Source: Halichoerus grypus
Taxonomy: Eukaryota; Chordata; Mammalia; Carnivora; Phocidae
Length of the DNA stretch: 64,000 nucleotides
NCBI RefSeq assembly: GCF_964656455.1
Contig: NC_135715.1
Location: 39,318,603 to 39,382,602 of the forward strand
Direction: 5' to 3'
The translations under genes were made by a program, and so were the position numbers. The notes beneath the pieces are model-generated. The model was not told the origin of the DNA. It did no database searches and saw only the letters and a list, made by a program, of their open reading frames with translations. The stretch's first letter is position 1; each line of letters starts with the position of its first letter. Below are positions 46,194 through 58,129 of the stretch, piece by piece.

Positions 46194-46275
46194 TCAAAGT
46201 ATGTTTATGATTCAAGAGGTGTGATCATACATTTTGCTAATATGCTGAAATCATTGAACCACCAGATGATTTTGT

Positions 46276-46477
46276 TTTTTTTTAATAAAAGATTTTATTT
46301 ATTTGAGAGAGAGAGTGAGCAAAAGAGAGAGCAAGAGCAGGGTGGAGGAGCAGGGGGAGAGAGAGAAGCAGACTCCCCACTGAGCAGGGAGCCAGATGCG
46401 GAACTTGATCCCAGGACCCTGGGATCATGACCTGAGCCGAAGGCAGACACTTAACTGACTGAGCCACCCAGGTGCCC
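46276..46477 (-). mobile_element. Can-SINE (minus), second of a close pair
   Basis: Minus SINE about 80 bp after the previous copy and in the same orientation, with a different head (CCACCCAGGTGCCC) and more substitutions. The TSD is TGATTTTG at 46267-46274 and 46478-46485, possibly extending as TGATTTTG[T/G]TTTT. The 87-codon plus frame (46167-46430) spans both SINEs and is not a gene. Confidence 0.92.
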
Positions 46478-46485
46478 TGATTTTG

Positions 46486-48099
46486 GTTTTATTATCAGGC
46501 AAATAGAAGATCCTCATGTACATGCCTTCCTGCTATCAGTAACATTTACCTTTTAAAGCAGAAATGGTAATGCTTATCCTAGAATGATACTAAAATATAT
46601 TCTTCATGACTTGAGTTGGACTATACTGGAAGAATGCTTTTCACTTGGTAGAAAATTTTTAAAATGTTTGATAGATAAATAGCTGATAGTGTAATGAGTT
46701 AACGTAAATACACCATGGAAAAGATAACATAAGAGCATTTCTTTTAGTGTACAAATTTTTACCTCATATTTTCCCCCATAATTATCAAGTGCCTAATGAC
46801 TTTTTGGTTTAAGGAGGAGAGTATTTTGCTAATACAGAATAGTTTTCTCATTGTATGAATATGTTCTCTGGGTATTGTATAAGTTCAGTCCTAATTATTT
46901 CAAACTTTCTATAGATTTATTTTTTAGGAGAGTCACTCTATAGGGGGACATCAGATTCCTGAATATACCCACCAATAGCGCACAAGAATATCCCTCAGTT
47001 GTGTACTGAATGGAAAGACTAATGAAGTATCCTTTATCTTTCCCCATCCTTTCAGCCCTAACACTGAAATTTAGAGTTTTATTGAATGTTTCATTAGCAT
47101 TTGAAGTTTTTCTCATATATGAGAACTAATATCATGTTTCTCTCTTTTAAGATGCAAAACTGTACAAACAAATGCACAGAAAGAACATTGTATGTGACCA
47201 ACATTGTTTTGCAAGGATATTCCCCTGAACCCTGCCACTTTTGGAATTCCCCTCTTATCAAGAGACCAGCAGAGTTACTTAAATATATATGCCCCTGCTC
47301 TGATCATTGACATACCTTACACTAATTCAACTTTATTCAGTATATTTTATTCAGTATAGAATCGTCTCCTTTTATCTTCTTGCTGTCAGACAGCTACATT
47401 TATTTAAAAGTAACTGTTCTATGTCCTCTACCATATGTAATTGTTCTTTTTATTCATTTAAAAAGTAGTATGTGCTCATTAAAGAAACATCATCATCTAT
47501 TCCACTCCTTTTTCTGCTCCATTTCTCCAACTTGTATATTAATTAGAACATTTTGTATTTAAATCAAACATCAGATTAGAAAGAGGGCAGTTGACATTGT
47601 AAAGATGATGGCCCCTTAATGTATTTTAAATGAGATAGAAGTTTGAAAATTCTCAGTCATTGTCCATAGTTTGCAAAAAAGATGTGAATGCAAATATGCC
47701 CAAGCTACCCATAAATAAGCCTATTTAATTCTGCCATGGGCAAATGGTTGCAGGTTTTTATGTAGTTGATTATGGCTGACCATTAAGGAAAAGACCATAA
47801 AACATGAAAATATTTATTAGTCCCAATCTTCAAGTCAGGCTTTCTTCTCCTCCCCATCCCCAAGTAAATAGGTAGACCTATAAGCAAGTACCATACAAAT
47901 AAACACTAACTTCTTTCTGGAAGCAATAGAAGGTGTAAATTCTAATAGAAGGAAATCCGGGTGCTGATGTTTCTTTAAGTAAAGTAACTTCCTGTATACA
48001 TCACCAAAAAAGATTTGTTTCACTGCAGTGCTATAGAAGGTAAACTTCACAGTTTATCATTTAGGCCAATGACCCATAAAAACCTAGGAAAGTTAGCCG
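46486..48099. other. Unique DNA, no gene recognised
   Basis: AT-rich. Frames of 60-73 codons (46895-47116 minus, 47101-47310 plus, 47835-48050 minus) have no recognisable motif. Confidence 0.5.
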
Positions 48100-48660
48100 C
48101 TGCCATTGGTTATCAGATCTTCAGCCTCCTGTCTGGATTATCACAGCAGTTTCCTTACTAGACTCCCTTCCACCAAGTCCCAGCGCACTGAGTCACCTTC
48201 CAGCTTTCTACCAGATGAATACTGAAAGTATTTTATTCCTCAGCTTCATACCCATTTATTTCTCCTATCAGCCACAGTATAACATCAAATGCCTTAACAT
48301 TGTACTGGTTATCCCCTAACAAACTCTAGATTTGTCTCTTGCCTCACCCTCTCCCTTTTCTCTTATTCATCTAATATTTCCTAACTACCCAGTAGACATA
48401 GGGATAAATGAACCTAGTCCTGCCTTCAATAACTTACAGTGTACTCTTCATTTAAGAGGTAACTCAAGAGTCACTTCTGGAAACACATCTTACCTTCCGT
48501 TAACCTGGATCCTTCTCCACAACACCTACCCACAGTTTTGTAGTTCTAGAATAATTTATACATACTTCTTTTACTTATTTATTCATGTGACGTATGCACG
48601 ATATACCTTTAAAGCTATTTATTCATTTAAAAAATATTTATTCAACATTAATTATGTGTA
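48100..48660. mobile_element. Probable L2 (LINE2) relics, mixed orientation
   Basis: Plus-sense L2-like text: CTGGATTATCACAGCAGTTT (about 48132), AAGAGTCACTTCTGGAAACA (about 48468) and a TTTACTTATTTATTCATGTG stretch. Between them, at about 48370-48445, ACTACCCAGTAGACATAGGG ... TTCAATAACTTACAGTGTAC looks like the reverse orientation. This suggests one L2 piece beside or inside another. The 109-codon plus frame (48332-48661) covers this region and is not a gene. Highly diverged, so tentative. Confidence 0.4.
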
Positions 48661-50179
48661 AATGACTGGTCATTGCCAAAAGCCACTTTGGATTCCTGCC
48701 GGCCTTCCCCAGCAGCATGAATCTCTCATGCCTGTCAATGTGTCCATACTTTGCACTATTTTCAGTGTTGCTGAGTTTCTGTTCCCCAGCCAGACACCAG
48801 CTCCCTCTTCAACTGTGACAGCTCCTCTCCCTGCAGAGTTTTGAAGACGCTGTGCCAACTCACTCAGCTCTTTGCATAAAAGGAGTTAGCAGTGGTACTG
48901 TGTCCATGGTTGTATTCACAAGTCGTCTTTTTTCACCCATTCTTACAACATAAATCATTACTTGTCTGAGTGGACTTGTGACTATTTGCAAACCTGAAGT
49001 GCCATCTACATTTTGACTTTTTTATTGTTGGTGTGCAGATATTTTTTAGAAGGAGAAAATTTTAGATTTAGGATTTTAAACATCAACAAATAAGAATTAT
49101 ATCATTTTAAGACTGGAAGGGAATTTACACTTGGAACAATCAAGCCCAAACTGTGCAAGAGCTCAGCTCAAGGTCGTGCAACAAGTCAGATGAGATATAC
49201 AGAAAACAATAAAAGTGAAAGTATAGAGCAGTGTTTCAATTTGCATCTAAAAAAATCCAAGATTTAAATAACTAATCAGTGTTATAAATGTTGTTTACAC
49301 AAGAAGTAAATCAATTACTCCTCATCCAGTGGGTTTTTAAAGTCCTACTTTAGGAAAGAAGCAATGCCCATATTTCCCCCCTATTCTGCTCCTTTGAAAA
49401 GAAGAGCAATTATGGTGCCTGTTGAAATAGGAAGGCTTCTCCTAGCTCTGTCATGGTGGGGCAATTCAGAAGCAGAGATGCGACCTTCATAGCATGTTTT
49501 ACACAGCTTAACCTGAAGTAGTGTTGGCGAATTTTATCTCCATAGGATATGAAAGCATCAGTTCAAACCCAGAAGTGTAGACTGTCAAGGAAAATAATGT
49601 TTAACCCACTGACCCATCTCTGCTTCACTTTGTGCTTTGCAGACTTTAAAGTTTTCAATTGCAAAGGCAAACAACTGTTTTAAATGTAGAGAATAATAGA
49701 AAATTGCACTGCAAACAGACTGAGAGGAACAGCTTAAGGGATGAAGAATTTGTTGTGAGAGAAAACAATGCATGATATTATTATTACTTTTAATTTAGTG
49801 AGTGCTAAAATGTGTTTGGGATTTATTATAAAATATCTGACCTGAATTACATATCCAACCATACACAAATTTCTGAAATTAATTTAATAAATATTTAAAA
49901 AATGATGAGATACCTGAGTAATTTTTGAAAATACCATGAATTCTTTTGTGTTGTGATTTTTTCATCACTAAAATATATATATATATTTAATACTTTTATC
50001 TTATATATATGTCTTAATTGACTTAGTAAATTACTTCCCCAAATTATTAACTGAAATAATTTTGTTAACCTTGGAAAAATATATGTTTTCTCCAGTGACT
50101 TCCTCATCTTAGTATTTCAATTCAGTTTCATTTGACAAATTTATTTATTCATTTATTTTTGTTTCCATGTGACAAATTT
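48661..50179. other. Unique DNA, no gene recognised
   Basis: Opposed frames of 60-62 codons at 48662-48858 lie in a locally GC-richer patch without recognisable motif. The rest is AT-rich. Confidence 0.5.
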
Positions 50180-50275
50180 TTTTTTATTTGACAAATTTAT
50201 ATTTGATACCTACCATATGTCATGTAGTACTGAGGTTATGCAAACTAGCAAGGCAAAATTCCCTGTTCTCAATGT
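50180..50275 (-). mobile_element. L2 (LINE2) fragment (minus)
   Basis: GACAAATTTATATTTGATAC, CTACCATATGTCATGTAGTA and AGCAAGGCAAAATTCCCTGT follow the reverse-complement L2 3' end (ACAAATATTTATTGAGCACC, CTACTATGTGCCAGGCACTG, ACAAAATCCCTGCC). Confidence 0.5.
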
Positions 50276-53200
50276 TTCAAAATTTGTCTCTAATTCCTAG
50301 CTTTTTAGAGCAGTAGGTTTTGAGAAGGTTGCAAGTGTGTCACTTAATATATTGTTTTCCCCTAATAGAAATTACCATGTAAACTAAAAAGAAAAAAAAA
50401 AAACTCATATATGTGTATATATGTGTGAGTGTATGTGTGTATATGTGTATTATGTATATATAAGGAGTTGGAGGTGTATTTTTAGTATAAATTGTACATC
50501 AGATTTATTTTGAGCTACTTGATTCCATATCAGGATAGATTGGACATAGATCATTTTCATGGCTGTCATAAAACTGAACTCTTTAAACTGAATGTATGAT
50601 AAATTCCTTCTCTAAGACTCCTACAATATGAGCTACCTTTGAGTTGTTCATTCATTTATGAAGGTTTAGGTTTGGTTCTCTGAATTGGGGGAAAAATTGC
50701 AATTCATGATACCAAGAAATGAGCATAGACTTCTTGCCATGCAACATTGAATTTGTGAATCTAACCTGAATATATAATATGAGTTTCCTAAATTCGTTGG
50801 CAAGTTCCTCTTTTATGAAATCACTGAAGCTCAAGGCTCTATTAGATACACTTGTTGACACTTGGGTGCCTTAAAAATGTACCTGTTCACTGAAGAAAAT
50901 GATAAAACAGACAGAACATTTGCAGAGTTTAACAGTATTTGGAGCCTCCTAGTTACATTGTACAACTTTCATTAGGAGCTTTCAAGACATTGACATGAAG
51001 AATGTCTTTATAATTGCATAGCTTGTCAGCAGACAGTACGTATGCAGGACCGAAAATCTTAAATAGATTCTGATCACTGACTGTAGAACAATTCTAGCTC
51101 ATAAAATTGTTGGTTGTTTTGGATGTTATTTTTTTTTTTTTTGACATTTTACTGATGACAGTCTATTTTATATTACAACATTCTACTGAAATAAGATAAA
51201 AAATAATTAATGAATTATGGATCAGTGTTAAAATAAGGGATGATACTGGTAATTTTATATATTATACACTGCTTTACAGTGACTGTGTTAGTAAAACATA
51301 AAGATGTCATTTGAGTTTATTTTCTCAAAGAACTGCAAACCAAAACTATGGTTGTTTTCTCATTTGATCTTTTCCTCATAATAGTATGCTGGATTGGGAT
51401 AGAAGGCATAGAGTTGGGAAAAATACCCTGATGTTCTTTACTCTCCACTTAATTGAGATGAATACTAGTTTAAGGAACAGTATGAGAAGCTTTGAAAGGA
51501 AAAGCAAAGAAAAGCAGCTCTAGATATAAGATCAGTGGAGATGTGAAAGATTGATGACCTTGGAAGCTAGTCCCATTTCTCCATGATAATAGTTTCTGTG
51601 CTCATCATATAGATTCCATCCATTTCCTAGCATGTGACAGTGGATGCTAGATGCTGGAAGATAAAAATCATAGTATAGGAAGCAATGTTGTGCGTGGGAT
51701 GGTCTTGCCTAGATTTTTTGACAACAACCTGGTCTCCCATTTTGTTTCTGGCTGTTCTCTCCCCAGGAATTATTATTCACTCAGGAGATATGCTAGAGGA
51801 TGTAATCTAATCATAAGGTCACAGGGTGACGTCTATTTTTGCATCAGGTGAAAAAAAAGATAAAGGGTCATAAGATAGATCAATGGCCCCAATTGATTTC
51901 TCATATCAGAAATAACACAGATGTAGTCTATCATGTTTGCCACTTGTCCACAGTTTAAGAGCAGAGGGGATTAACTCATATCATTGGGGAAATATATTCT
52001 CTTTTGAATCAGCATTTTGAAACATAGATAAGTGCATTTTAGACATTGTTTATCAACCTAGTTTTTTTGCCAATGGAAAAATTATCTAAACAATCATATT
52101 TAGATGTGTTTCATATGCCTGGATGTTATCTCTCTGTCTCTTTGTCCCTGTTTATCTCTCTCTGTCTCTCTCTCTCTGATTATGAAAAATATGTGACTAT
52201 GAAAAGAAAAATGTGTGTGGGGGGGCAGCATTTTCTTACAGCAAAGACAACATTAAGATGATAGCATTTTTATTAAGATATATGTCTGTATAAAATGCTA
52301 TGCAAGCCTTATAAAATACTTTTTTTAGTTGAGGTAAAGATCACTATCTGGAAAGAACTTTCACGACTAAAGTCATTGACTACATTTTTGAGTCTGCATG
52401 AAACTGGAAGATTAGCTTCTAAGAGGCAAAAGCAAATCAATATGGCTCTGCTTATCTGATATTACATTTAGTCCCCTCTAACTAGTCAAGGGAATTGAAA
52501 TCTCTTTACCAGCTAACTTTGAGCTACCTGAGAGCCCATACAAACATCAAGCTTTTAAGCCTCTTTTGGACCCTGTTTTCATTGACAGAGGAGAAGCTGT
52601 TGAAATGAATTTATATGCCATTAGAATTTATGTTTAAATCTCAAAGCCTTTTGGTACAAATTCTATATTTGAAGGCCCTAGAAAGTTAAACAATTTTTTG
52701 AGAACTGTTACAATTTCAAATGGTCATCCTTGATCTTTGACTCAGAACTTGATTTATGTGTAATGGCAGAACATATTGGTTCATGTGTTTTTAGAAATCA
52801 CTTGTCATGAACCTTCTTTACTGATCTTTCACATTGGATTTAACCATTTTGAAACAGAGATTGAGAAATGGGAGGAAGCTAAATGTTGGGGAATTGAAGA
52901 TGGCAAATGGGCCCTGGAATGGTACTTTAAAACACATTATATAGATAAAGTTTAGATGCTAAAATTTGAAGTGGCTAACTTCTTAATCCAGTGATTTTAT
53001 TCATAAAATAAGGAGACTTTCCTTCTTGCATGATTTTCTGTTACTATAGTGATTTTACAAACACATATTGTAAGAGTGTGAAGAAACAGCATGAGAACAC
53101 ATGGACAGACAAAATGAGATTGCACATACAATTTAAAGGAAAATGGAGCATTGTAATCTATTGTAGAATAATATAAAACATAATAAAACAAGTCTAATTC

Positions 53201-53585
53201 AGAATAATTATATTGGTTGTTACTAATTCATTTCTTAGAAATGTGATCTGAATGTACATGTAGGCTTTACTCTCTGAGAAGCTACATCATTACATATTAA
53301 TGAAGATTGGTCATTTTTCCAAGACACTTGTGTGATCAGATGTTTGTGAAAGTATATATTGGTTAGCAGGATTTTGAAACAGGTGTTTGTGATATTCGCC
53401 AGTATAAAGGAATCATATAAAATGGAATTGTCTGCCCACAATTTATAATGAACACTTAAAACTATTTTCAATTTATTTTTGTAAATATTAAATCACGACA
53501 CTTGGATAAAAGGCATGAACATTTTTCTTTTGAGTCTTAAAAAATTTGCCAACAGTAAACGATGTAAACTTCTCACAGTCAAAAA
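50276..53585. other. Unique DNA, no gene recognised
   Basis: About 3.3 kb. It contains a TG/TA-rich stretch at 50404-50462, a T14 run near 51129, a TC-rich block at 52127-52179 and a G7 run near 52219. Open frames of 60-78 codons (50652-50861, 52997-53191, 53235-53471 minus) show no motif. Confidence 0.5.
50404..50462. repeat. (TG)n/(TA)n imperfect microsatellite
   Basis: Alternating purine-pyrimidine sequence (ATATATGTGTATATATGTGT ...) just after an A12 run. Interrupted, so probably only moderately variable. Confidence 0.88.
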
Positions 53586-53599
53586 TAAAAACCTTCAAT

Positions 53600-53797
53600 G
53601 GGGCGCCTGGGTGGCTCAGTCGTTAAGCGTCTGCCTTCGGCTCAGGTCCTGGGATCGAGCCCCACATCGGGCTCTCTGCTCAGTGGGAAGCCTGCTTCTC
53701 CCTCTCCCACTCGCCCCGCTTGTGTTCCCTCTCTCACTGTGTCTCTCTCTGCCAAATACATAAATAAAATCTTTAAAAAAAATAAAAATAAAAAAAA
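53600..53797 (+). mobile_element. Can-SINE (plus), subfamily B with internal deletion
   Basis: Plus SINE with a clean GGGCGCCTGGGTGGCTCAG head. It goes from GGCTCAGGTC directly to CTGGGATCGAG, lacking about 14 bp (the CATGATCCCAGGGT part) present in sister copies. The short direct repeat GGTC at both edges explains the deletion by slippage. An approximate 13-bp TSD with two differences is around CCTTCAA, at 53586-53598 and 53798-53810. Frames across it are SINE-derived. Confidence 0.93.
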
Positions 53798-55647
53798 TTA
53801 AATCCTTCAAATCTTTAAAACTGCCGCATATAACCAATTAAACATTCCCATTACTGAAAAATCCTATAAAGTGTTTGTAGTAGGGAGTAGAAGGAAAAAA
53901 AAAAAAAACTTGATAAAATCATAAATACTACAATGACTATCTTTGAACCTGTGAAATCTATTTTAATCCATTAATGAAAAAGTTTAAAATCGGTTCACTG
54001 AAGGTGAGATCATTATCCAGTATAGACTAATTCCATTTCCAGTGAGTAAGGAGTATAATTCTTATGAGTGTAAATACAGTCATACATCTCATAGTTTCAT
54101 AAATATAAATGATATATCTACCATTCCTTTTAGTCTTAGAGGAGTTCATTCTGTTGGCAAGCACAATTATTTAAAGGAAATATATCTTTACTCTGAGTGC
54201 TCATGGATAAAAATTGAGACAACTATAAATTAATGATATTCTCTGATAGAAGGCTCTTTGAAAATATGTTTACAATCATCACCCTCTCCTTAGATATGTA
54301 TTCCAGGGGATTTGACTGGTATCCAGATAATAGCAAACTGACTTTTAAAAACTGCCCAATATCAGCTTGAGGGAAAGAGCCCTATTTAGATCTATTTAAG
54401 TCACTCAATTATTTATTCTTTATCAAATAATTGGTACAGCTCTGCACCGTGCACATAGTAGGCTCTGGAGTCAGACATAAATGAAGCAGAAGGCTGCATT
54501 TGAGAAATTTCCAGTGAAAATCACAGAGTAAGAATTGCAGAAAAGGAGGCTTTGTCAGTAAACCTACCCAGAGAGCTCAGGGGAGGAAGCAGCAAGCTCT
54601 TTGTAATGTTATGGGAAATTTCACACTAGAAATAACTTTTGAGATACATTTGAAGGATGGGTAGAAATCAATCAAAAGGTGGGGACTTTCATTGCTTAAT
54701 TGGTTGGCCGGAGAAGAAAGTCTTGTAATTGGTAATAGTTTACAGCCAGGAGGGAAAAAAAGAAAAGAAAAAAAGGTAAAATAATGCTTTGTATCTGAGG
54801 GGTTTTTGCTTGTTTATTTATTTTTTATTTATTTTTTTTAAGGAGTATGTCCATGAAGACCATTTCTCCAAAATAGTGTGTTATCTTCAGAGTGCAGAAT
54901 ATAAACGGTTATTTCAATACTGAGTATTAATTACAGAGTTGATTTTTGTGTCTCAGGGGAGCATTAAATTGACAAGTTATGATTTTCTTGGAGAACATAA
55001 AACATTCAAAAATTATTAAAACTGCAAATATAACTATCTTGCCATTACTATATGAGTTAAAGAACAGAGAAACTGTGACATCATGTAGCAAAGCTGATGT
55101 TCAGTGATAGAGCTTAATGACTTGGCCTATTTGACAGATCTCTGTCTGGGGTTTTGTTCCCAACAAATTAATGTTAATATGAATAGATAACATTGCCATG
55201 TAAGATGTGCATGCTGGTGTTGGAGACTACTCAGTTTTGTCATTAATTCAAAATTAAGTAGCTCTCCACTTCTGCCAATCACCACTAGCATATTTCTGTG
55301 ACACCATAATTTCTGGAACCCATTCGCAAAGTAGAGGCTGTAGTCTAATTAATTTATAACAGATTAATCTGACTGATAAATAATCAAAAATAATTTTACT
55401 ACTATTAGTAGGGCTTGCTGTGTGAGTATAATGAAATAAATCATCATGTTTTCAAGTTACATTTGGTGAGCCCTTCCTTTATTCTATGATGGTATAAAAC
55501 ATTCATCCAACTAAAAATACATCACTTCACCCCAAAATACTAAGGCATATTCATTATATGTTCATCAGGGACCTCATGGGGTGGCGTGGAATGGGAATAC
55601 AAAGAAGTTAAAGATACAATGTGGGACTTTCAAAAAAATAAGACCAA

Positions 55648-55677
55648 AAAAAACAAAACAAAACAAAACAAAAAAAA
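55648..55677. repeat. (AAAAC)n microsatellite
   Basis: Four to five AAAAC units between A runs. Not attached to a recognisable SINE body. Confidence 0.88.
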
Positions 55678-56513
55678 CTTTCATAATGGGGAGGGGAATA
55701 CATTTCACAAGATTGTCTATTGAGAAGGAAGATTTTAATGTCAGTTTCATAAAATCGTAGTAAGTTATAATGTTAAGAGAAAAATGTATAATAGCATAGT
55801 ATTATTCCTTGAACAGTGCAGACACAGTGCTGTTTGGGAGTAATAGATAATGTGTAACATTGTTGCAAAATATATATAATTTGTATATGTATAAGAGAAG
55901 AATCTTATGGGCCATTAAACTGATTTATTACCAACATTTTTGACTCTAGTTAAAGATACCTTTTCTTCCCTTTGTCAGACATGTTTCTTACAACAAAATA
56001 GAAAATATGGTTGTAACAGCCTTTCATTTGCTACATTAAACACATTTAAGTGCCTGTCCACCAAAGACTTTCACATCTTGTGCTTTCTGTCAAGATTGAC
56101 ACATTATTCCCCAGAGTTCTGAACTGGATTTTTTTTTCTATTAAACCCTACCAGACAGGTAATACCTGAAACCACTGTTCAAATTAAAATGTAACTGAAC
56201 GCACTTAAGTCTTATTACAATGATACCTGACTGCCCTCTTATAATCTTACTGTTAGAATCCTCCAAAAATCCATTACCATTTTACTCTAAGCTTTATATT
56301 TAAATTATAAGTAAAGATAATGAAGAAGACAAAAGCTCTGAGAAGCTGTTGATCATATCATCCTAAGTCTGATTAATCACTTCCATGACATCATCAATAC
56401 CTTATTTCGGTAAGTTGAGACCCTTCTCGTTACTTTGTGGGACTGGAATGGGAGAAAAGGAGCATTCCTATGCCACATCAATAGTAGGATTAGTGGTTTT
56501 GAAGCACTGTTAT

Positions 56514-56550
56514 GGGGGGGTGGGGAGGGAGGTGATGGGGCAGGGTGGAG
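56514..56550. other. Candidate G-quadruplex segment
   Basis: The plus strand has G runs of 7, 4, 3, 2, 4, 3 and 2 separated by 1-4 bases (GGGGGGGTGGGGAGGGAGG, then TGATGGGGCAGGG). It satisfies the usual G3+N1-7 rule several ways. It is unique DNA 50 bp upstream of a SINE insertion. Confidence 0.8.
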
Positions 56551-56601
56551 GTAGGCATGAGAAAAATTACACAGTGGATTCCATTTATATTTTATTTACT
56601 T

Positions 56602-56795
56602 GTTTAAAAAAAAAGATTTTATTTATTTTAGAGAGAGAGTGTGAGCGAGAGAGAGCATGAGCAGAGGGAGGGGCAGAGGGAGAAGCAGACTCCCCACTGA
56701 GCAGGGAGCCAGATGTGGGGCTCCATCCCAGGGCTCTGGGATCATGACCGGAGCCGAGGGTAGAGGCTTAACTGACTGAGCCACCCAGGCACCCC
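56602..56795 (-). mobile_element. Can-SINE (minus), older variant
   Basis: Minus SINE with head CCACCCAGGCACCCC and several substitutions. The TSD is 14 bp with one difference: TATTTTATTTACTT at 56588-56601 and TATTTTATTGACTT at 56796-56809. Confidence 0.94.
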
Positions 56796-56809
56796 TATTT
56801 TATTGACTT

Positions 56810-57882
56810 TTTACCTTTCCTGAAATCTGATGTAAATATCCTTCATGGTTTCCTACCTAAAAATGTCTCAACTCTCTTTCTTTGCACTATCAACAGATGC
56901 ACAAAGATAATGTTAGATTTTACAAACTTTAAGACAGGATGCTTAACTAGTAATCAAAGTAAGAATATAAATATGTTAAAACCAAAGATTGAATATTCAT
57001 AATACCTATTGCTGGAGTGCACACATAGAAAAGTGTTCATTTATATGTTAATTGTTCCTATAAGTTTCATGTTGTCAAAATTACCATGTATACTCTGATC
57101 AGAGGTTTTTCCCTGGAAAATGGTGATTTAGTTTAGATTCCGTGTTTGAAAGATAAGTCCTGAAAAACATAAGGATAGTTAAGGGAAACAAAGTTGGTAT
57201 ATTTAATAATGGTCACTAATCACCTGTAAAAAATTAATATAAATAAACAACACATTTCAGTAGAAATATTGTATCTTTGAACTGTTATTGCTCCTTTGTT
57301 AGAAGATCCTCTTGCTAAGGAAATTTTGTTTGAATTATTTTTAGTTAGAAACCTTTTACAGTGTTTGTATTGATCTTCATATAGTGTTGCATATGGGGAA
57401 AATGAGAATTTGGAAAATCAGATGGGTTGTTGAAAATTCCCAGAAAGTGAAAAGACCGACATTAGGTCATAAATGGAACACTGGCACAAGCAAGATGTAT
57501 ATATTAGCCTCTTGATATTGAAAATCATGATGACACTGTATTTTCGTTATTTTTGCTGAAATCTGGATATCAAACGATCAGTCTCGCTTTCCTTAGAATT
57601 GCTGCTGGACTAACTAGGTAGCATTTGTGGTTCTTGGAGAACAGCTAAAACCAATTAGCAAATTGATTTGATGTGTACCATCCTTGAAAATGGCGTTGCA
57701 TTTCCCCCGAGGAGACACGGTATTTCTGAGCATTTCAAATAAAACATGAACGCCAAGAACTCACATTTCTTTAGAAGAAAGGCAGTGGGATACAGTGCTT
57801 TTAAACCAACCTTATGGGTGTAGAAAATGCAATGAACTAAGAGTCAAAGAATCCTCTTTATATTGCGATGAAGTACTGATAC
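56810..57882. other. Unique DNA, no gene recognised
   Basis: About 1.1 kb, AT-rich, with a few CpGs near 57690-57720 (GGCGTTGC, CCCCCGAGG). No open frame or motif supports a gene. Confidence 0.5.
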
Positions 57883-57898
57883 AGAAGCAGGCCCCCTT

Positions 57899-58078
57899 GG
57901 GGCACCTGGGTGGCTCAGTCGTTAAGCGTCTGCCTTCGGCTCAGGTCATGATCCCAGGGTCCTGGGATCGAGCCCCACATCGGGCTCCCTGCTCGACGGG
58001 AAGCCTGCTTCTCCCTCTCCCACTCCCCCTGCTTGTGTTCCTGCTGTCCCTATCTCTCTGTGAAATAAATAAATAAAA

Positions 58079-58113
<35 letters not shown>
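57899..58113 (+). mobile_element. Can-SINE (plus), subfamily B, youngest-looking copy
   Basis: Full-length SINE with an uninterrupted A tail of 31 (58084-58114, counting the first TSD base). A perfect 16-bp TSD, AGAAGCAGGCCCCCTT, lies at 57883-57898 and 58114-58129. Pol III box A-like TGGCTCAGTCG (57911-57921) and box B-like GGATCGAGCC (57965-57974) are intact. A long pure tail and perfect TSD indicate recent insertion. The 93-codon plus frame here is SINE-derived. Confidence 0.97.
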
Positions 58114-58116
<3 letters not shown>

Positions 58117-58129
58117 AGCAGGCCCCCTT

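Larger units (their letters stand above)
53811..56587. other. Unique DNA, no gene recognised
   Basis: About 2.8 kb. It contains an A15 run near 53896, a T/A-rich stretch at 54811-54842 resembling a bare retrotransposon tail without a body, an (AAAAC)n block at 55648-55677 and a G-rich segment at 56514. No coding or RNA gene recognised. Confidence 0.5.

Noticed and set aside
48332..48661. 109-codon plus frame as a gene
   Set aside because: It lies in probable L2 relics, has an AT-driven hydrophobic tail and no domain signature.
57911..57974. tRNA gene suggested by A- and B-box-like motifs
   Set aside because: These belong to the tRNA-derived head of a Can-SINE; there is no cloverleaf acceptor pairing or terminator, and the element has a poly(A) tail and TSD.
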